Under the pieces are notes generated by a model that searched no databases, was not told where the DNA came from, and worked only from the letters and a program-made list of their open reading frames with translations. Below, in pieces: positions 25,363 to 34,594 of a DNA stretch of 64,000 bases. The position numbers and the translations under genes are program-made. The stretch spans positions 1 through 64,000 of the forward strand of contig CALIDI010000033.1 in NCBI GenBank assembly GCA_938023035.1. The letters run 5' to 3'. Source of the stretch: an uncultured Leptolyngbyaceae cyanobacterium (lineage in GTDB: Bacteria; Cyanobacteriota; Cyanobacteriia; Leptolyngbyales; Leptolyngbyaceae). Each line of letters opens with the position of its first letter. Positions within the stretch are counted from its first letter, which is position 1.

Positions 25363-25590
25363 GGCAGAAATTTCTGGACTCGCCTCCGCCACCCTCATTC
25401 CCCTTTCTTAAATGTTTGCTAGGGCTATGCTTTTTCTCATCAACGAAGGAGATCCGGCTGGAAGCCTCTCTCCTACTCTAGGAGAAGGGGGGCTGAGCCA
25501 TCTCAAAGTCCCTCTCAAATTGGGAGAGGAATTAGAGGAATCCGGGCATACCAGACAAGGGGGAGGGCAAAAGTGACATGCACCCAATTT
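25363..25590. repeat. Dispersed repeat, GCAGAAATTTCTGGACTCG family, copy 1
   Basis: It starts GCAGAAATTTCTGGACTCGC and continues with CACCCTCATTCCCCTTTCTT, then TAGGGCTATGC, ending in AGGGCAAAAGTGACATGC. A second copy with the same order lies at 36599-36745. The right end matches the CTGTCACTTTTGCCCT family at 10.5 and 32.3 kb. Confidence 0.7.
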
Positions 25591-26361
25591 GAAACCCGTT
25601 GTTTCCCAGCGACAAAACTCAAGTCCCAAATTTAGGAAAAGTTTAGATTTTCTGTATGTTCTTTCAATCACAGTGTTCTACCACTTTTTCCACTGAAACT
25701 TTTTCCACTGAAGAGCAAATCTCCCAAAACTTGAGCGGACTAAATTAAGATGAATGATTACGGAATATGAAAGTCAGAGCGTGTATCGATTCACTTTCTC
25801 TAATAAATAGATAACACGCTACAGGGCATTTGACCGCTAAATTTTTTATGGAATTTCTGAGTCCATTTGGGCAATTTCTTGACGCTGTGCTCCAGGCATC
25901 GGGTTGCCAATTGCTTTAAATCGTAGAGATACAGACACCCATTCTGTAAGTGGAGTCACAGCACTGTAATGATAATTAACAGAGTAAAAAATGCGGTTGA
26001 AGCCCTTTGAACTAGCAGCTTTAGCAAAAACTCAAAGCGATCGCACGGTTAAGCATCGCCCAATTGAGTGAACTATTCTTGCCATTTCCACAGGTAAAGT
26101 AAAAATGGAATTATTTGATTCTAAACGATTCGATTGCTTTACCGACAATTTTTAATCTGTTAGTATCGCAAATAGAAGTAGGGTGAAAGTTTTCCCTCTC
26201 CAGGCTGATTCTACCAGTCAAAATGTTAGAAGCTTGACGTTTAGCTCACCAGGGTTTTGTCAGCTTGCCGTTTAATTTATTGACTATCAGCCTCACGACA
26301 GGTCAGCAGTTCACTCGCCTCCGAGTCGCGTTATCCTCTATCGATGGGTTTTATGTGCGCT

Positions 26362-27153
26362 ATGGAAACATTTGCTTATCTTCAGACAGCCGTTGATTTT
26401 GAAGACTCCAATTCAGCCGCTGAACTGCGGTCTCTGAACGAGTTGAAGTTGCCGGTTCCCCATACTGTGATGGTTGGAGCGATCGCCGTGGGGGTTGCGG
26501 CTGCTACCCTTGGCCATGCGGAAGAGGCCCAAGCCCTGTTGCGCCCTGGGAACCAGGGGCCTGGTGTCACGCGCCTGCAAGCAACCCTGCCTGTCGCCAA
26601 CGATGGTATCTATGGCCCCAGAACGGAAAATGCTGTGCGCGCCTTTCAAAGAAGAGCGGGCCTGGCCGTTGATGGGATTGCCGGCCCCCGCACTCTGGCC
26701 GCGCTGGGGCTACCCACAAATTTAGGCCCCGGTGGGGGCGGCGGCGGTACAACCCCCATCTCTGGGAGCGCGGTTGTGACCGGCGGCGTTGTGAGAATTC
26801 GTTCAGCCCCAAATGGTGCCATTGTTGGGCGAGTAACCCGCGGCACTCGCGTTTCGCTCACAGGCCGGCAAAGCTATGCGGGCGGCTACACTTGGGCGGA
26901 GTTAGCCAGCGGTAATTGGATTGCTCGTGAGTTTTTGAGTGCCAGCATGGGTGGCGATCGCCCAATTGCAGGAGGTGCCACCATCACTGGTAACGGTGTG
27001 CGCATTCGCACCAGTCCTGGTGGCTCTGTGGTCGGAGCACTCTATCGGGGCGATCGGGTTTCTCTCACCGGACGCGAAAGCTTCTCCGACGGGCGCACTT
27101 GGTCTCAACTAGCGAGTGGCAACTGGGTGGCAAAGCAGTATATCCGCTACTAA
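26362..27153 (+). CDS. Peptidoglycan-binding / SH3-repeat protein
   Basis: The order is: an N-terminal METFAYLQ-type head typical of cyanobacterial cell-wall proteins; a hydrophobic segment (VMVGAIAVGVAAATLGHAEE) that may act as a late signal; a PG_binding_1 domain (GVTRLQATLP, DGIYGPRTENAVRAFQRRAG, VDGIAGPRTLAALGL); a Gly-rich linker; and two bacterial SH3-like repeats (VVRIRSAPNGAIVGRV and GVRIRTSPGGSVVGALY, each ending in a (S)GNW(I/V)A motif). Probably binds the cell wall. ATGs at 26344 and 26353 lie in frame upstream; 26362 fits relatives best. A perfect palindromic terminator follows. Confidence 0.88.
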   Translation: METFAYLQTAVDFEDSNSAAELRSLNELKLPVPHTVMVGAIAVGVAAATLGHAEEAQALLRPGNQGPGVTRLQATLPVANDGIYGPRTENAVRAFQRRAGLAVDGIAGPRTLAALGLPTNLGPGGGGGGTTPISGSAVVTGGVVRIRSAPNGAIVGRVTRGTRVSLTGRQSYAGGYTWAELASGNWIAREFLSASMGGDRPIAGGATITGNGVRIRTSPGGSVVGALYRGDRVSLTGRESFSDGRTWSQLASGNWVAKQYIRY

Positions 27154-27178
27154 ACTTCGCTGTTTTTACAGTAGCCCG

Positions 27179-27212
27179 ATCCTGGTTCTCTCAGAGAGAA
27201 CCAGGATTTTTT
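27179..27212 (+). terminator. Perfect-palindrome rho-independent terminator
   Basis: ATCCTGGTTCTCTC-A-GAGAGAACCAGGAT is a 29-nt palindrome with 14-bp arms. It runs directly into TTTTTT, 26 nt after the stop of the peptidoglycan-binding gene. Confidence 0.92.
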
Positions 27213-27366
27213 AGCTTCTTTACCCACAGGTGGATGGTGGGCCTTTTGTGTCCATGCGATCGCGAACTGATGCAGAGTCAAACAATCGGGGAATAGTAGG
27301 CTGAGAAATAGCTTGCCGACCAGTAAGGTATAGCAGAGTTAACGGAGAAAAAGGTCAAACGCAATC

Positions 27367-28422
27367 ATGGTAGAAGCAAAGGCCAAACTCAAGATTCTGT
27401 GTTGTACCCCCTATTTTGGCGAGCAATGGAACTCATTCTCCAGCGAGTTAGATCCCACTCGTTATGAATGGACATTTTTTAACGATCAGCCTAAAAACAG
27501 TCTGGAAAAGCGGATCCGCCGCCCCAATCTAGCCATGATCCGTGCCGCATTAGAGACAGTCCAGACCGCGAAGCAGCAAAAGAGTAATTTACTGATTACC
27601 CACGACCCCAGAGTCACCTTTTGGTGTGGGCTGTTCTCGCGGCTAATGGGGGTATCGATCAAGCAACTTGCACTTTCCTTTAATTTTCCAGAGCTACCCA
27701 GAGGCATCAAACGCCAGCTCATGAGCTGGGCCTTTCAGCCGGTCAGCTACTTTGGGGTTTATTCTAGCTTTGAAAAAAAACTGTACAGTCAACACTTTGA
27801 GCTTCCACTGGAACACTTTGAGGCGAGCCTCTGGAGTGTCGCTCAGCCCATGGTCGAACCCCAAGAGCCGTTGCAAACCGGGGACTATATTTGTGCAATT
27901 GGTGGTAATTCGCGCGACTACCCAACATTGATCAGAGCCATGAAACAGTTGCCAGAGATTCCTTTAGTTTTGGTTGTTAGACCCCATAACCTGGCAAACT
28001 TAGAACTCCCCTCAAACGTCAAGACCTTTACAAACATTCCCTTCAGTCATGCCATGAACCTGCTAAAGCATTCACGCTTCACCGTTATTCCCTTAAAAAA
28101 TACAGAGGTTCCCTGTGGTCATGTGACTCTGGTTGCAGCTATGCATTTGGGAAAAACATTCATCATTACCAATTCCCAAGGAGTCAGCGACTACGTGCGC
28201 CCCGGACAGAATGCTATAACCTGCAAGGCTCTTGACCCCGATGAAATGGCGGCAGCGATTTTAGAGCTGTGGAACAATCCAGCAAAATGTGAAACCCTGA
28301 GCAAACAGGCGCTTCAGTTTGCTCAGGACTATTGCTCAGAGACCGCAGCAATTCAGCGATTACAGCAATTACTCGAACGCTACGAATACCTAGCAAAGGC
28401 TTCAATTACAAAAGTTGGCTGA
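27367..28422 (+). CDS. GT-B type glycosyltransferase, specificity unknown
   Basis: A 351-residue protein with a GT-B look. It has an N-terminal KILCCTPYFGEQW strand-loop, an interdomain segment YICAIGGNSRDYPTLIRAMK typical of the start of the second Rossmann domain in GT4/GT1-like enzymes, and a donor-side segment CGHVTLVAAMHLGKTFIITN followed by SDYVRPGQNA and DPDEMAAAI. The classical EX7E pair is not evident. Probably adds a sugar to a glycan or lipid. No neighbouring pathway gene helps to define the substrate; the closest same-strand genes are unrelated. Confidence 0.8.
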   Translation: MVEAKAKLKILCCTPYFGEQWNSFSSELDPTRYEWTFFNDQPKNSLEKRIRRPNLAMIRAALETVQTAKQQKSNLLITHDPRVTFWCGLFSRLMGVSIKQLALSFNFPELPRGIKRQLMSWAFQPVSYFGVYSSFEKKLYSQHFELPLEHFEASLWSVAQPMVEPQEPLQTGDYICAIGGNSRDYPTLIRAMKQLPEIPLVLVVRPHNLANLELPSNVKTFTNIPFSHAMNLLKHSRFTVIPLKNTEVPCGHVTLVAAMHLGKTFIITNSQGVSDYVRPGQNAITCKALDPDEMAAAILELWNNPAKCETLSKQALQFAQDYCSETAAIQRLQQLLERYEYLAKASITKVG

Positions 28423-28470
28423 CGCATCGCTTAGCTGAGCAAAGTACAAAGGGCCTTGAACCCAATTGCT

Positions 28471-28749
28471 TTAGTAAAGCGATGCCTGGACAGAAACACT
28501 CACTAGAGCACGTTGAACGAACTGAAGCAAAATAATCGCCAGCATTGGGGAAAAGTCAATTCCACCCAAGGGGGGAATAAAAGAGCGGAAAACGTTGAGG
28601 TAAGGGTCAGTAATTTGGCTTAAGGCGGCAAAAGGTTGGCTCATCCAATCAACATTGGGAAACCAACTGAGCAAAATCCGGATAAATAATAGCAGTGAGT
28701 AGATACCGAGGAAGTTGGACAAAACAGTGACTAGCATCCCAATATCCAT
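28471..28749 (-). CDS. YggT family membrane protein (Ycf19-like)
   Basis: A 92-residue protein with two hydrophobic segments (LVTVLSNFLGIYSLLLFIRI and DFSPMLAIILLQFVQRALV) and the family motifs LSWFPNVDW and DPYLNVFRSFIPPLGGIDFSP. YggT/Ycf19 proteins occur in bacteria and plastids; in cyanobacteria and chloroplasts they have been linked to division or nucleoid and thylakoid organisation. Monocistronic here, tail to tail with the glycosyltransferase gene. Confidence 0.9.
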   Translation of the reverse strand: MDIGMLVTVLSNFLGIYSLLLFIRILLSWFPNVDWMSQPFAALSQITDPYLNVFRSFIPPLGGIDFSPMLAIILLQFVQRALVSVSVQASLY

Positions 28750-28955
28750 AGCAGCAATTTTTCCTACTTAATCAACAAACAGCACAAGAGGTTAACAGGG
28801 GAAAGGCAAGCCTCAAATTTAGCAAGAGTACCCATACGCTCGATTGCTTACGAGTGTAGCATTCTTGCTCAAACTGGATAGATTCCCTGTAATACACAAA
28901 TTAACCGTGCGGTTGGTTCCTGACGTGCTAGAGTCAGGAACCTGACTTCTAGAGC

Positions 28956-30356
28956 TTATTTAGACACCGATGTGCGATTACGGCGAATGGGTCGTTGCTT
29001 ATTAGATGATCCACCGTAACTGTTCTCATCTTCGACAACTTCACTGCTACTGGTACGCATCCAGGCAGGGCGAGTCTGGTCATAGGCCATTTGTAAAGCC
29101 GCCGCCGCGATCGCATGGGGTTCAAACTCTTCAGCCAGTTGGGCCACAATCGGCAAGAAGGAAGCCATGCGTTCACCCGTCAGAGCCTCCCGCACCCGAG
29201 ACTGGAGCTTTTCTAACTGGCGCGCCTCAATCTCAGCCCGAGTTGGTACTGAGGCAAAGGTAAGACGTTGCCGAATGTGGGCTTCAATGTCCCGCAGTTT
29301 GCGCTTATCCAGTGGATGAATAATGGAAATGGCTGTTCCTTCTTTACCCGCTCGGCCTGTGCGGCCAATCCGGTGTACATAATTTTCTACGCTGTCGGGC
29401 AAGTCGTAGTTAATCACGTGGGTCAGGTCATCGACGTGAATTCCCCGTGCGGCAATGTCAGTCGCCACGACCCAGCGCACCTGGCGTTGCTTGAGGCGAA
29501 GCAGTAGTCGTTCCCGTTGAGACTGGCTCAGATCTCCATGGTACTCATCCACGCTATGGCCTGCCGCTTGCAGTTGGCTGGTCAGCTCTGCGGCTGACCG
29601 GCGAGTGCGCACAAAGATGAGGGCTGACTCGGGGTCTTCCAGCTCTAAGATGGGCAGTAGTGCTCGTGACTTGCTCCAACCCCGTGGCACAGTGTAAGCC
29701 ACCTGATTAATTCGAGTAGGAGCCGCTTTCGGCTGCTCAATGGTGACGTTAATTGGCGATCGCAAAAACTTGGTGACCAGCTTGCGAATGGAAGCATCCA
29801 TCGTGGCAGAAAAGAAGGCTGTTTGGCGCTCAATCGGAGCCTGGGCTAAAATCTTTTCGACATCTTGAATGAAGCCCATGTTTAACATTTCATCGGCTTC
29901 ATCTAACACCATCCAAGAAAGGTGATTCAGCTTTAAGTCTCCCCGACTTAGCAAATCTAGGACTCGACCAGGCGTACCGACCACAATTTGGGCACCCCGC
30001 TGCAACTTCGCAATTTGTGGATCAATCGCCTGCCCACCATAGATTGCAGCAATTTTTAGGCGGCGGTCATCGCTAAAGCTGCGAATCGCCTGGGAAACTT
30101 GCACCGCCAACTCTCGCGTTGGAGTCAGGATCAGGGCTTGCACCACAGGCAGCTTGACGTCAATGCGTTCTAGCATAGGCAGAGAGAAGGCGGCTGTCTT
30201 GCCCGTACCCGTCTGTGCCAAACCAACTAAATCGCGTCCACACAGTAAATGGGGAATCGCTTCTGCCTGGATCGGCGTCGGCGTTGTAAAGCCAATAGAT
30301 TCAAGAAACCGGATGCGGGCATCGGACAGACCAAGGCTATGAAATGAGAGAGTCAT
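28956..30356 (-). CDS. crhR: DEAD-box RNA helicase, CrhR-like
   Basis: A 466-residue DEAD-box protein with all motifs: Q motif GFTTPTPIQ, I AQTGTGKT, Ia PTRELAVQ, II VLDEADEML, III FSATM, IV ALIFVRT, V ATDIAARGI, VI HRIGRTGRAG. A basic tail follows (IRRNRTSVSK). Its position 83 bp downstream of rimO reproduces the rimO-crhR dicistron of Synechocystis (slr0082-slr0083), where CrhR is the redox- and cold-regulated RNA helicase. That synteny is why I use the symbol. Confidence 0.92.
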   Translation of the reverse strand: MTLSFHSLGLSDARIRFLESIGFTTPTPIQAEAIPHLLCGRDLVGLAQTGTGKTAAFSLPMLERIDVKLPVVQALILTPTRELAVQVSQAIRSFSDDRRLKIAAIYGGQAIDPQIAKLQRGAQIVVGTPGRVLDLLSRGDLKLNHLSWMVLDEADEMLNMGFIQDVEKILAQAPIERQTAFFSATMDASIRKLVTKFLRSPINVTIEQPKAAPTRINQVAYTVPRGWSKSRALLPILELEDPESALIFVRTRRSAAELTSQLQAAGHSVDEYHGDLSQSQRERLLLRLKQRQVRWVVATDIAARGIHVDDLTHVINYDLPDSVENYVHRIGRTGRAGKEGTAISIIHPLDKRKLRDIEAHIRQRLTFASVPTRAEIEARQLEKLQSRVREALTGERMASFLPIVAQLAEEFEPHAIAAAALQMAYDQTRPAWMRTSSSEVVEDENSYGGSSNKQRPIRRNRTSVSK

Positions 30357-30439
30357 CGTGTTTACCAGAGATGAAAGGACTGAAATCGTGGTGAAAAATA
30401 AAGAGGGCTTGAAAAAATAGAGAACCTGATTCTTAAAAA

Positions 30440-31792
30440 CTAGGGGACGGCCATGGGTTGCGATCGCCCTAGGTTCGAGAGCGTGGCCACCTCACCATAG
30501 AGGTCATAAACATCTGCATGGGTAATTTGAACGGGCACCAAAGAAGCTAGTCGGGCCTGGCCTTTGACATAGACCACCCCGTCTACTTCTGGTGCAAATC
30601 GGGCTGATCGGCCAATCACTTCCCCAGTTTCAGGATTCTCCTGCTCGATCAGAACATCCACCACTTTGCCCACCTCGGCCTGATTTTTTTTGGCAGCAAT
30701 CGGCTGTTGAAGCGCCATCAATTGATCTCGACGGGCCTCCATCACCTGCGGCGGGACTGGATTGGGCAGGGCAAATGCTGGTGTTCCCTCCTCTGGTGAA
30801 AAGGTAAAAACGCCCACATGGTCAAATTCATGCCGCTGAACAAATGCCAGTAAATTTTCAAAGTGAGCATCTGTTTCACCAGGAAAACCCACAATGAAGC
30901 TCGTTCGCAGAACCGCTTGGGGAAGTGCCTGCCGAATTCGATCCAGCAGGCGATCGCTCACATCTGCCTGCCAAGGGCGATTCATCGCTCGCAGAATGTC
31001 TGGGTGAGAATGTTGCAGGGGCAAATCAAGATAGGGCAACACGTTTGCAGTTTGCTGAATTGCCTCAATCACTTTTGGTGTTAACCCTGTGGGGTAGGCA
31101 TAGTGCATCCGCACCCAGGGAACATCTACCTCACCCAGGGCGTACAACAGCTCCGCTAGCCGAGGCTCACCGTAAAGATCTAGGCCATAGTTGGTTGTGA
31201 TTTGAGAAATCAGGATAATTTCCTGGACACCTTCAGAAGCCAATTGGTGAGCCTCTGCCACAATTGACTCAATCGGACGCGATCGCTGGTCTCCACGCAA
31301 ATGGGGAATAATACAGAAGGCACAGCGGTAATCGCAGCCTTCAGCCACGCGCAAGTAGGCAACGCCCTCCGTCGTTGTGCGGTACCGGGGTGTATTTTCG
31401 TCGGCCAAGTACGTGGGGATCGCCGATACGGCGTTTACTCGCTCACCTGCCTCAGCCCGCTCAATCACTTCTACAATTTTGTGATAATCTCCCGTGCCGA
31501 CCAGGGCAACCGCTTCTGGTAACGCCTCTAACAATTGCTCTTGAAAGTGCTGCGCCATGCAGCCCGTGATAACAATCTTTTTGTTCTCTTCTGCTAACTC
31601 CACCAGGGTGCGCACTGACTCCTCCCGTGCTGCCTGGATAAAGCTACAGGTGTTGACAATAACATAATCTGCAGAATCTTCATCATCGACTGGGTAACCA
31701 GCCTGCACCAGCAGGCCCAGCATATGCTCTGTATCGATTCGATTCTTTTCGCAGCCTAGATGAGAGACCGCAACTTTTGGCCGATTGCCCAT
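30440..31792 (-). CDS. rimO: Ribosomal protein S12 methylthiotransferase RimO
   Basis: Radical-SAM methylthiotransferase of 450 residues. The N-terminal MTTase domain has its three cluster Cys ([21 protein letters not shown]). The radical SAM motif is CDYRCAFC, and a C-terminal TRAM domain begins near [20 protein letters not shown]. It beta-methylthiolates an Asp of ribosomal protein S12 using two 4Fe-4S clusters. First gene of the rimO-crhR operon. Confidence 0.95.
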   Translation of the reverse strand: MGNRPKVAVSHLGCEKNRIDTEHMLGLLVQAGYPVDDEDSADYVIVNTCSFIQAAREESVRTLVELAEENKKIVITGCMAQHFQEQLLEALPEAVALVGTGDYHKIVEVIERAEAGERVNAVSAIPTYLADENTPRYRTTTEGVAYLRVAEGCDYRCAFCIIPHLRGDQRSRPIESIVAEAHQLASEGVQEIILISQITTNYGLDLYGEPRLAELLYALGEVDVPWVRMHYAYPTGLTPKVIEAIQQTANVLPYLDLPLQHSHPDILRAMNRPWQADVSDRLLDRIRQALPQAVLRTSFIVGFPGETDAHFENLLAFVQRHEFDHVGVFTFSPEEGTPAFALPNPVPPQVMEARRDQLMALQQPIAAKKNQAEVGKVVDVLIEQENPETGEVIGRSARFAPEVDGVVYVKGQARLASLVPVQITHADVYDLYGEVATLSNLGRSQPMAVP

Positions 31793-32084
31793 AAATAAAC
31801 AACTTCTTCTTGCGAGTGAATGGCCTTATCCTGTAGCGATAGCGCGGGTAGCAATGCTCAAACTACCCATGCGACGGACTCCACCCCTCGCCCTGAATGT
31901 GCTGTCTTCAACAACACCCTTGACTGCGCGATCGCTCAACTCCAGTCGTGTACTATCCTAGCGCAGAAATTAGATTATTACGATCTGTTACAGGCACTTT
32001 TTTGAGTGTCCGTAACCAGATCAGCGCAGGCACAGACTGGGCACAGCCTAAAAGCATAGCGCAAAAAGTTGTGCTTTAAGCAAC

Positions 32085-32300
32085 TATAGCCATCACCGCC
32101 GGATTGAGGATCAGGTGCAGGGGGAGCACCCCTAGCGGGGGGTAACGCCTCCCACTTCCTTAACCGCGAGGATGCAGCAATCTGGTGATCGCCAGGTCTG
32201 CTGCTTGTCTAATAGAGATACGGGAAGGGAGGGATGACAGCTTAGTTGCCAGTCGGGAGTGTACCCGCCACAATAAAAGCAACCCCAACGGAATCACTGC
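32085..32300. repeat. Dispersed repeat, AGGTGCAGGGGGAGCACCC family, copy 1
   Basis: ACCGCCGGATTGAGGATCAG, GTGCAGGGGGAGCACCCCTA and later GGAAGGGAGGGATGACAGC-TTAGTTGCCAG appear in the same order with about 70 percent similarity by eye at 56090-56285. The family is otherwise unexplained by genes. Confidence 0.55.
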
Positions 32301-32329
32301 TACAGCAGGCAAGCAGTGAAGAGAGCCAA

Positions 32330-32422
32330 GCGGGCATGTTACTTTTGCCCTTACCCTAAATCCCTCTCTCAATTTGGGAGTAGGACTAGGGGATGAGGGC
32401 CTTCAAAAGTGACAGGCTCTCA
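32330..32422. repeat. Short element with inverted ends, GCCTGTCACTTTTG family
   Basis: The left end GGGCATGTTACTTTTGCCCT is an imperfect inverted copy of the right end, which reads GAGCCTGTCACTTTTGAAGG on the other strand. The interior is ACCCTAAATCCCTCTCTC...TTGGGAGTAGG. The size of ~90 bp and the inverted ends suggest a miniature mobile or palindromic element. A related copy lies at 10530-10614. Confidence 0.6.
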
Positions 32423-32504
32423 GAAGACAGATTGTCGGTGTGAAATTCTCCTCGTCAAAGGGCTTGGCCTGCAAGCTTGTCCGAGCGTTTTCTTCGAGGG
32501 CTAT

Positions 32505-33251
32505 ATGGCGTGCCAATTTGCTCTAAAGGCTAATAGAGATAACCTACATCTGGCTTCAGGAGTGCTAATTCCTGGCCTGTCAGTGCTGTTGAGAGGGCTA
32601 CTCGCAGGGGCGGTCGTTGTTTCAGCAGGTACGGCGATCGCAACACCTCTGCCCACTACTTTGCCGCTTTTATTGTCAGAGGCCATTGACTTTGTTGCCG
32701 AGGGCAAACGTCTTCTAGTCGAGCGCGATTTTCCCGGAGCTGAGCGGGCCTTTCGGCAAGCGCTCCAGTCTCACCCAAAGGATGCAAAGAGTCATAATAA
32801 TTTGGGGCATGCCTTAGCCCAGCAAGGCAAGTTAGAACCGGCAATTGCCAGCTTTCGCCGTGCTCTTCAACTCAATCCAGAATTGGCAGAGGCCCATTAC
32901 AACCTGGGGTTTGCTCTGGCCCAGCAGGGGAAACAGTTAGCGGCGATCGCCGCGTTTCGGCAAGCAGTGCGGCTGAATCCGGAGGACCCAGATGGCCACT
33001 ATTACCTGGGAGTTGTGTTAGGGCAACAGGGACGTAACGGGGAAGCGATCACCGCCTACCGTCGCACCATTGAGTTGGATGCCAGCTACGCTGAAGCCTA
33101 TGGCAACCTGGGTGTAAGCTTGCTACAGCAGGGAAGGCGAGCAGAGGCCGTCACCGCGCTCAAGCAAGCAAAGGAGCAGTTTCTGAAGCAAGGGAAAACT
33201 CAAGATGCCACCCGAGCCGAGCGATATATTCAGCAGATTGAGGGGCAGTAA
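32505..33251 (+). CDS. TPR-repeat protein, predicted exported or anchored
   Basis: A 248-residue protein. A hydrophobic N-terminal segment (VLIPGLSVLLRGLLAGAVVV, with TAIATP after it) is likely a signal peptide or anchor. About five consecutive TPR units follow from residue 60, each with the W/L-G-Y/A-P pattern (DAKSHNNLGHALAQQGKLEP, LAEAHYNLGFALAQQGK, DPDGHYYLGVVLGQQGRNGE, YAEAYGNLGVSLLQQGRRAE). It is probably a protein-protein scaffold; the partner is unknown. I chose ATG 32505, which has GAGGG just upstream, because the longer frame begins inside a repeat. It lies 33 bp ahead of btpA, so the two may be cotranscribed. Confidence 0.85.
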   Translation: MACQFALKANRDNLHLASGVLIPGLSVLLRGLLAGAVVVSAGTAIATPLPTTLPLLLSEAIDFVAEGKRLLVERDFPGAERAFRQALQSHPKDAKSHNNLGHALAQQGKLEPAIASFRRALQLNPELAEAHYNLGFALAQQGKQLAAIAAFRQAVRLNPEDPDGHYYLGVVLGQQGRNGEAITAYRRTIELDASYAEAYGNLGVSLLQQGRRAEAVTALKQAKEQFLKQGKTQDATRAERYIQQIEGQ

Positions 33252-33284
33252 GAGGCTATGATTTTGGTAGGCTAGATCTCTGGA

Positions 33285-34157
33285 ATGCCGCCTAGACAAA
33301 ATACATCCGTGGACTTAACCCAAATATTTCAAACACCCAATCCCATTATCGGGGTCGTGCATTTATTGCCATTGCCCACTTCTCCCCGCTGGGGCGGTAG
33401 CCTTAAAGCTGTTATTGACCGAGCGGAGAGAGAAGCAACTGCCCTGGCTTCTGGTGGGGTAGATGGCATTATTATTGAGAATTTTTTTGACGCACCTTTC
33501 ACCAAAGAACAGGTAGACCCAGCGGTCGTCAGCGCCATGAGTCTGATTATTCATCGACTAAAGCAAATGGTGATGCTACCGATGGGTATTAATGTGTTAC
33601 GCAATGATGCTCGCAGCAGCCTAGCGATCGCCACCTGTACAGGGGCAAAATTTATCCGAGTGAATGTGTTAACTGGTGTAATGGCGACCGATCAGGGCTT
33701 GATTGAAGGATGTGCCCATGAGTTGTTACGCTACCGGCGAGAACTAGGGAGTGAAGTTAAAATTTTTGCCGATGTCTTGGTTAAGCATGCGCGGCCTCTG
33801 AGTTCGCCGAATTTAACTGTGGCGGTGCAGGACACAATTGAGCGGGGGTTGGCAGATGCTGTAATCCTCTCGGGTTGGGCTACGGGCAGCCCCCCTTCCC
33901 TAGAAGATTTAGAGTTAGCCAAAGCTGCTGCTGGCAGCACCCCAGTTTTTGTAGGGAGTGGGGCTGATCTGGATAACGTGGCAACACTCATGCAAGCAGC
34001 GGATGGAGTCATTGTCTCTAGTTCGCTGAAACGCCATCGTAAGCGAGATCAACCCATTGACCCAAACCGCGTCAGCCGTTTTGTCGAAGCCACTCGCAGT
34101 GGGATTGCTGCGGCCAACAGTGTGCGAGCGACGGATAATATCAAGATTTCGTCTTGA
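33285..34157 (+). CDS. btpA: Photosystem I biogenesis protein BtpA
   Basis: A 290-residue TIM-barrel-like BtpA/SgcQ family protein: NPIIGVVHLLPLPTSPRWGG at the N-terminus, GGVDGIIIENFFDAPF, VMLPMGINVLRNDARSSLAI, KIFADVLVKHARPL and AVILSGWATGSPP. In Synechocystis, BtpA is a thylakoid-associated extrinsic protein needed to stabilise the PsaA/PsaB reaction-centre proteins. The next gene is a VKOR fusion linked in plants to photosystem II assembly, about 440 bp downstream beyond a repeat. Confidence 0.93.
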   Translation: MPPRQNTSVDLTQIFQTPNPIIGVVHLLPLPTSPRWGGSLKAVIDRAEREATALASGGVDGIIIENFFDAPFTKEQVDPAVVSAMSLIIHRLKQMVMLPMGINVLRNDARSSLAIATCTGAKFIRVNVLTGVMATDQGLIEGCAHELLRYRRELGSEVKIFADVLVKHARPLSSPNLTVAVQDTIERGLADAVILSGWATGSPPSLEDLELAKAAAGSTPVFVGSGADLDNVATLMQAADGVIVSSSLKRHRKRDQPIDPNRVSRFVEATRSGIAAANSVRATDNIKISS

Positions 34158-34159
34158 GT

Positions 34160-34358
34160 GCATCCCAGTTTCGTAACCCATCCTGTGGGAAGCAAGCTAC
34201 ACCCTAAATCCCTATCCTAACGGGGGATAGGGCATTTGAATCCGTTTCCCCTTCGCCCATCTTGGCAGAAGGAGTATCGTCCCGGCGGGTATTCAAGCAA
34301 GAGAGATGGGGCGCTTTGCTCTTCCCGCGGGGTGGGGCAGCTTGCAAAAATGGTATGC
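34160..34358. mobile_element. MITE-like element with terminal inverted repeats, copy 1
   Basis: The left end GCATCCCAGTTTCGTAAC and the right end, read in reverse as GCATACCATTTTTGCAAG, form imperfect terminal inverted repeats that continue inward (CCTGTGGGAAG versus CCCGCGGGAAG). The interior ACCCTAAATCCCTATCC...CTTCGCCCATC contains no gene. It begins just after the btpA stop. Copies at 57684-57877 (full) and 45048-45194 (left end lost) share ends and interior. Confidence 0.7.
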
Positions 34359-34523
34359 TCCTTTCTTGTTAGATTACTAGATTAAGAATGAACAGTTAAA
34401 AGCCCAAAATAGCCTCTAGTTGACCTTTTCTACTTGAATGCGGCATTGCCCTGATCCCTGCTGAATCCCATTAATAGTCTTTCGCTAGCTGTTGTTCCTA
34501 CTGATTAAGGCAGTCATTGCCTG

Positions 34524-34576
34524 GCAAGATGGGGCAGAATAGTAGCGAAAGCTCAAATTTTTCCTGCCCATCTTGC
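34524..34576 (+). promoter_or_regulatory. Long stem-loop in the VKOR 5' leader
   Basis: GCAAGATGGGGCAG pairs with CTGCCCATCTTGC (one bulged base) around a 26-nt loop, extended by G-T and C-G pairs. It ends 18 nt before the VKOR ATG, so it would lie in the transcript leader and could mask or space the start. No known riboswitch is recognised. Confidence 0.5.
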
Positions 34577-34594
34577 TGGATGAGTCAATAAGTC

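Larger units (their letters stand above)
24988..26361. other. 1.4-kb repeat-rich intergenic region
   Basis: It holds the repeats at 25045-25145, 25295-25334 and 25363-25590. The stretch 25600-26340 is AT-rich and has no convincing gene; it should contain the promoter of the peptidoglycan-binding protein gene. Confidence 0.5.
31793..32504. other. 712-bp intergenic region, repeats only
   Basis: It carries two repeat segments (32085-32300 and 32330-32422). The part next to rimO (31793-32000) should hold the rimO-crhR promoter. I see no gene. Confidence 0.5.
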
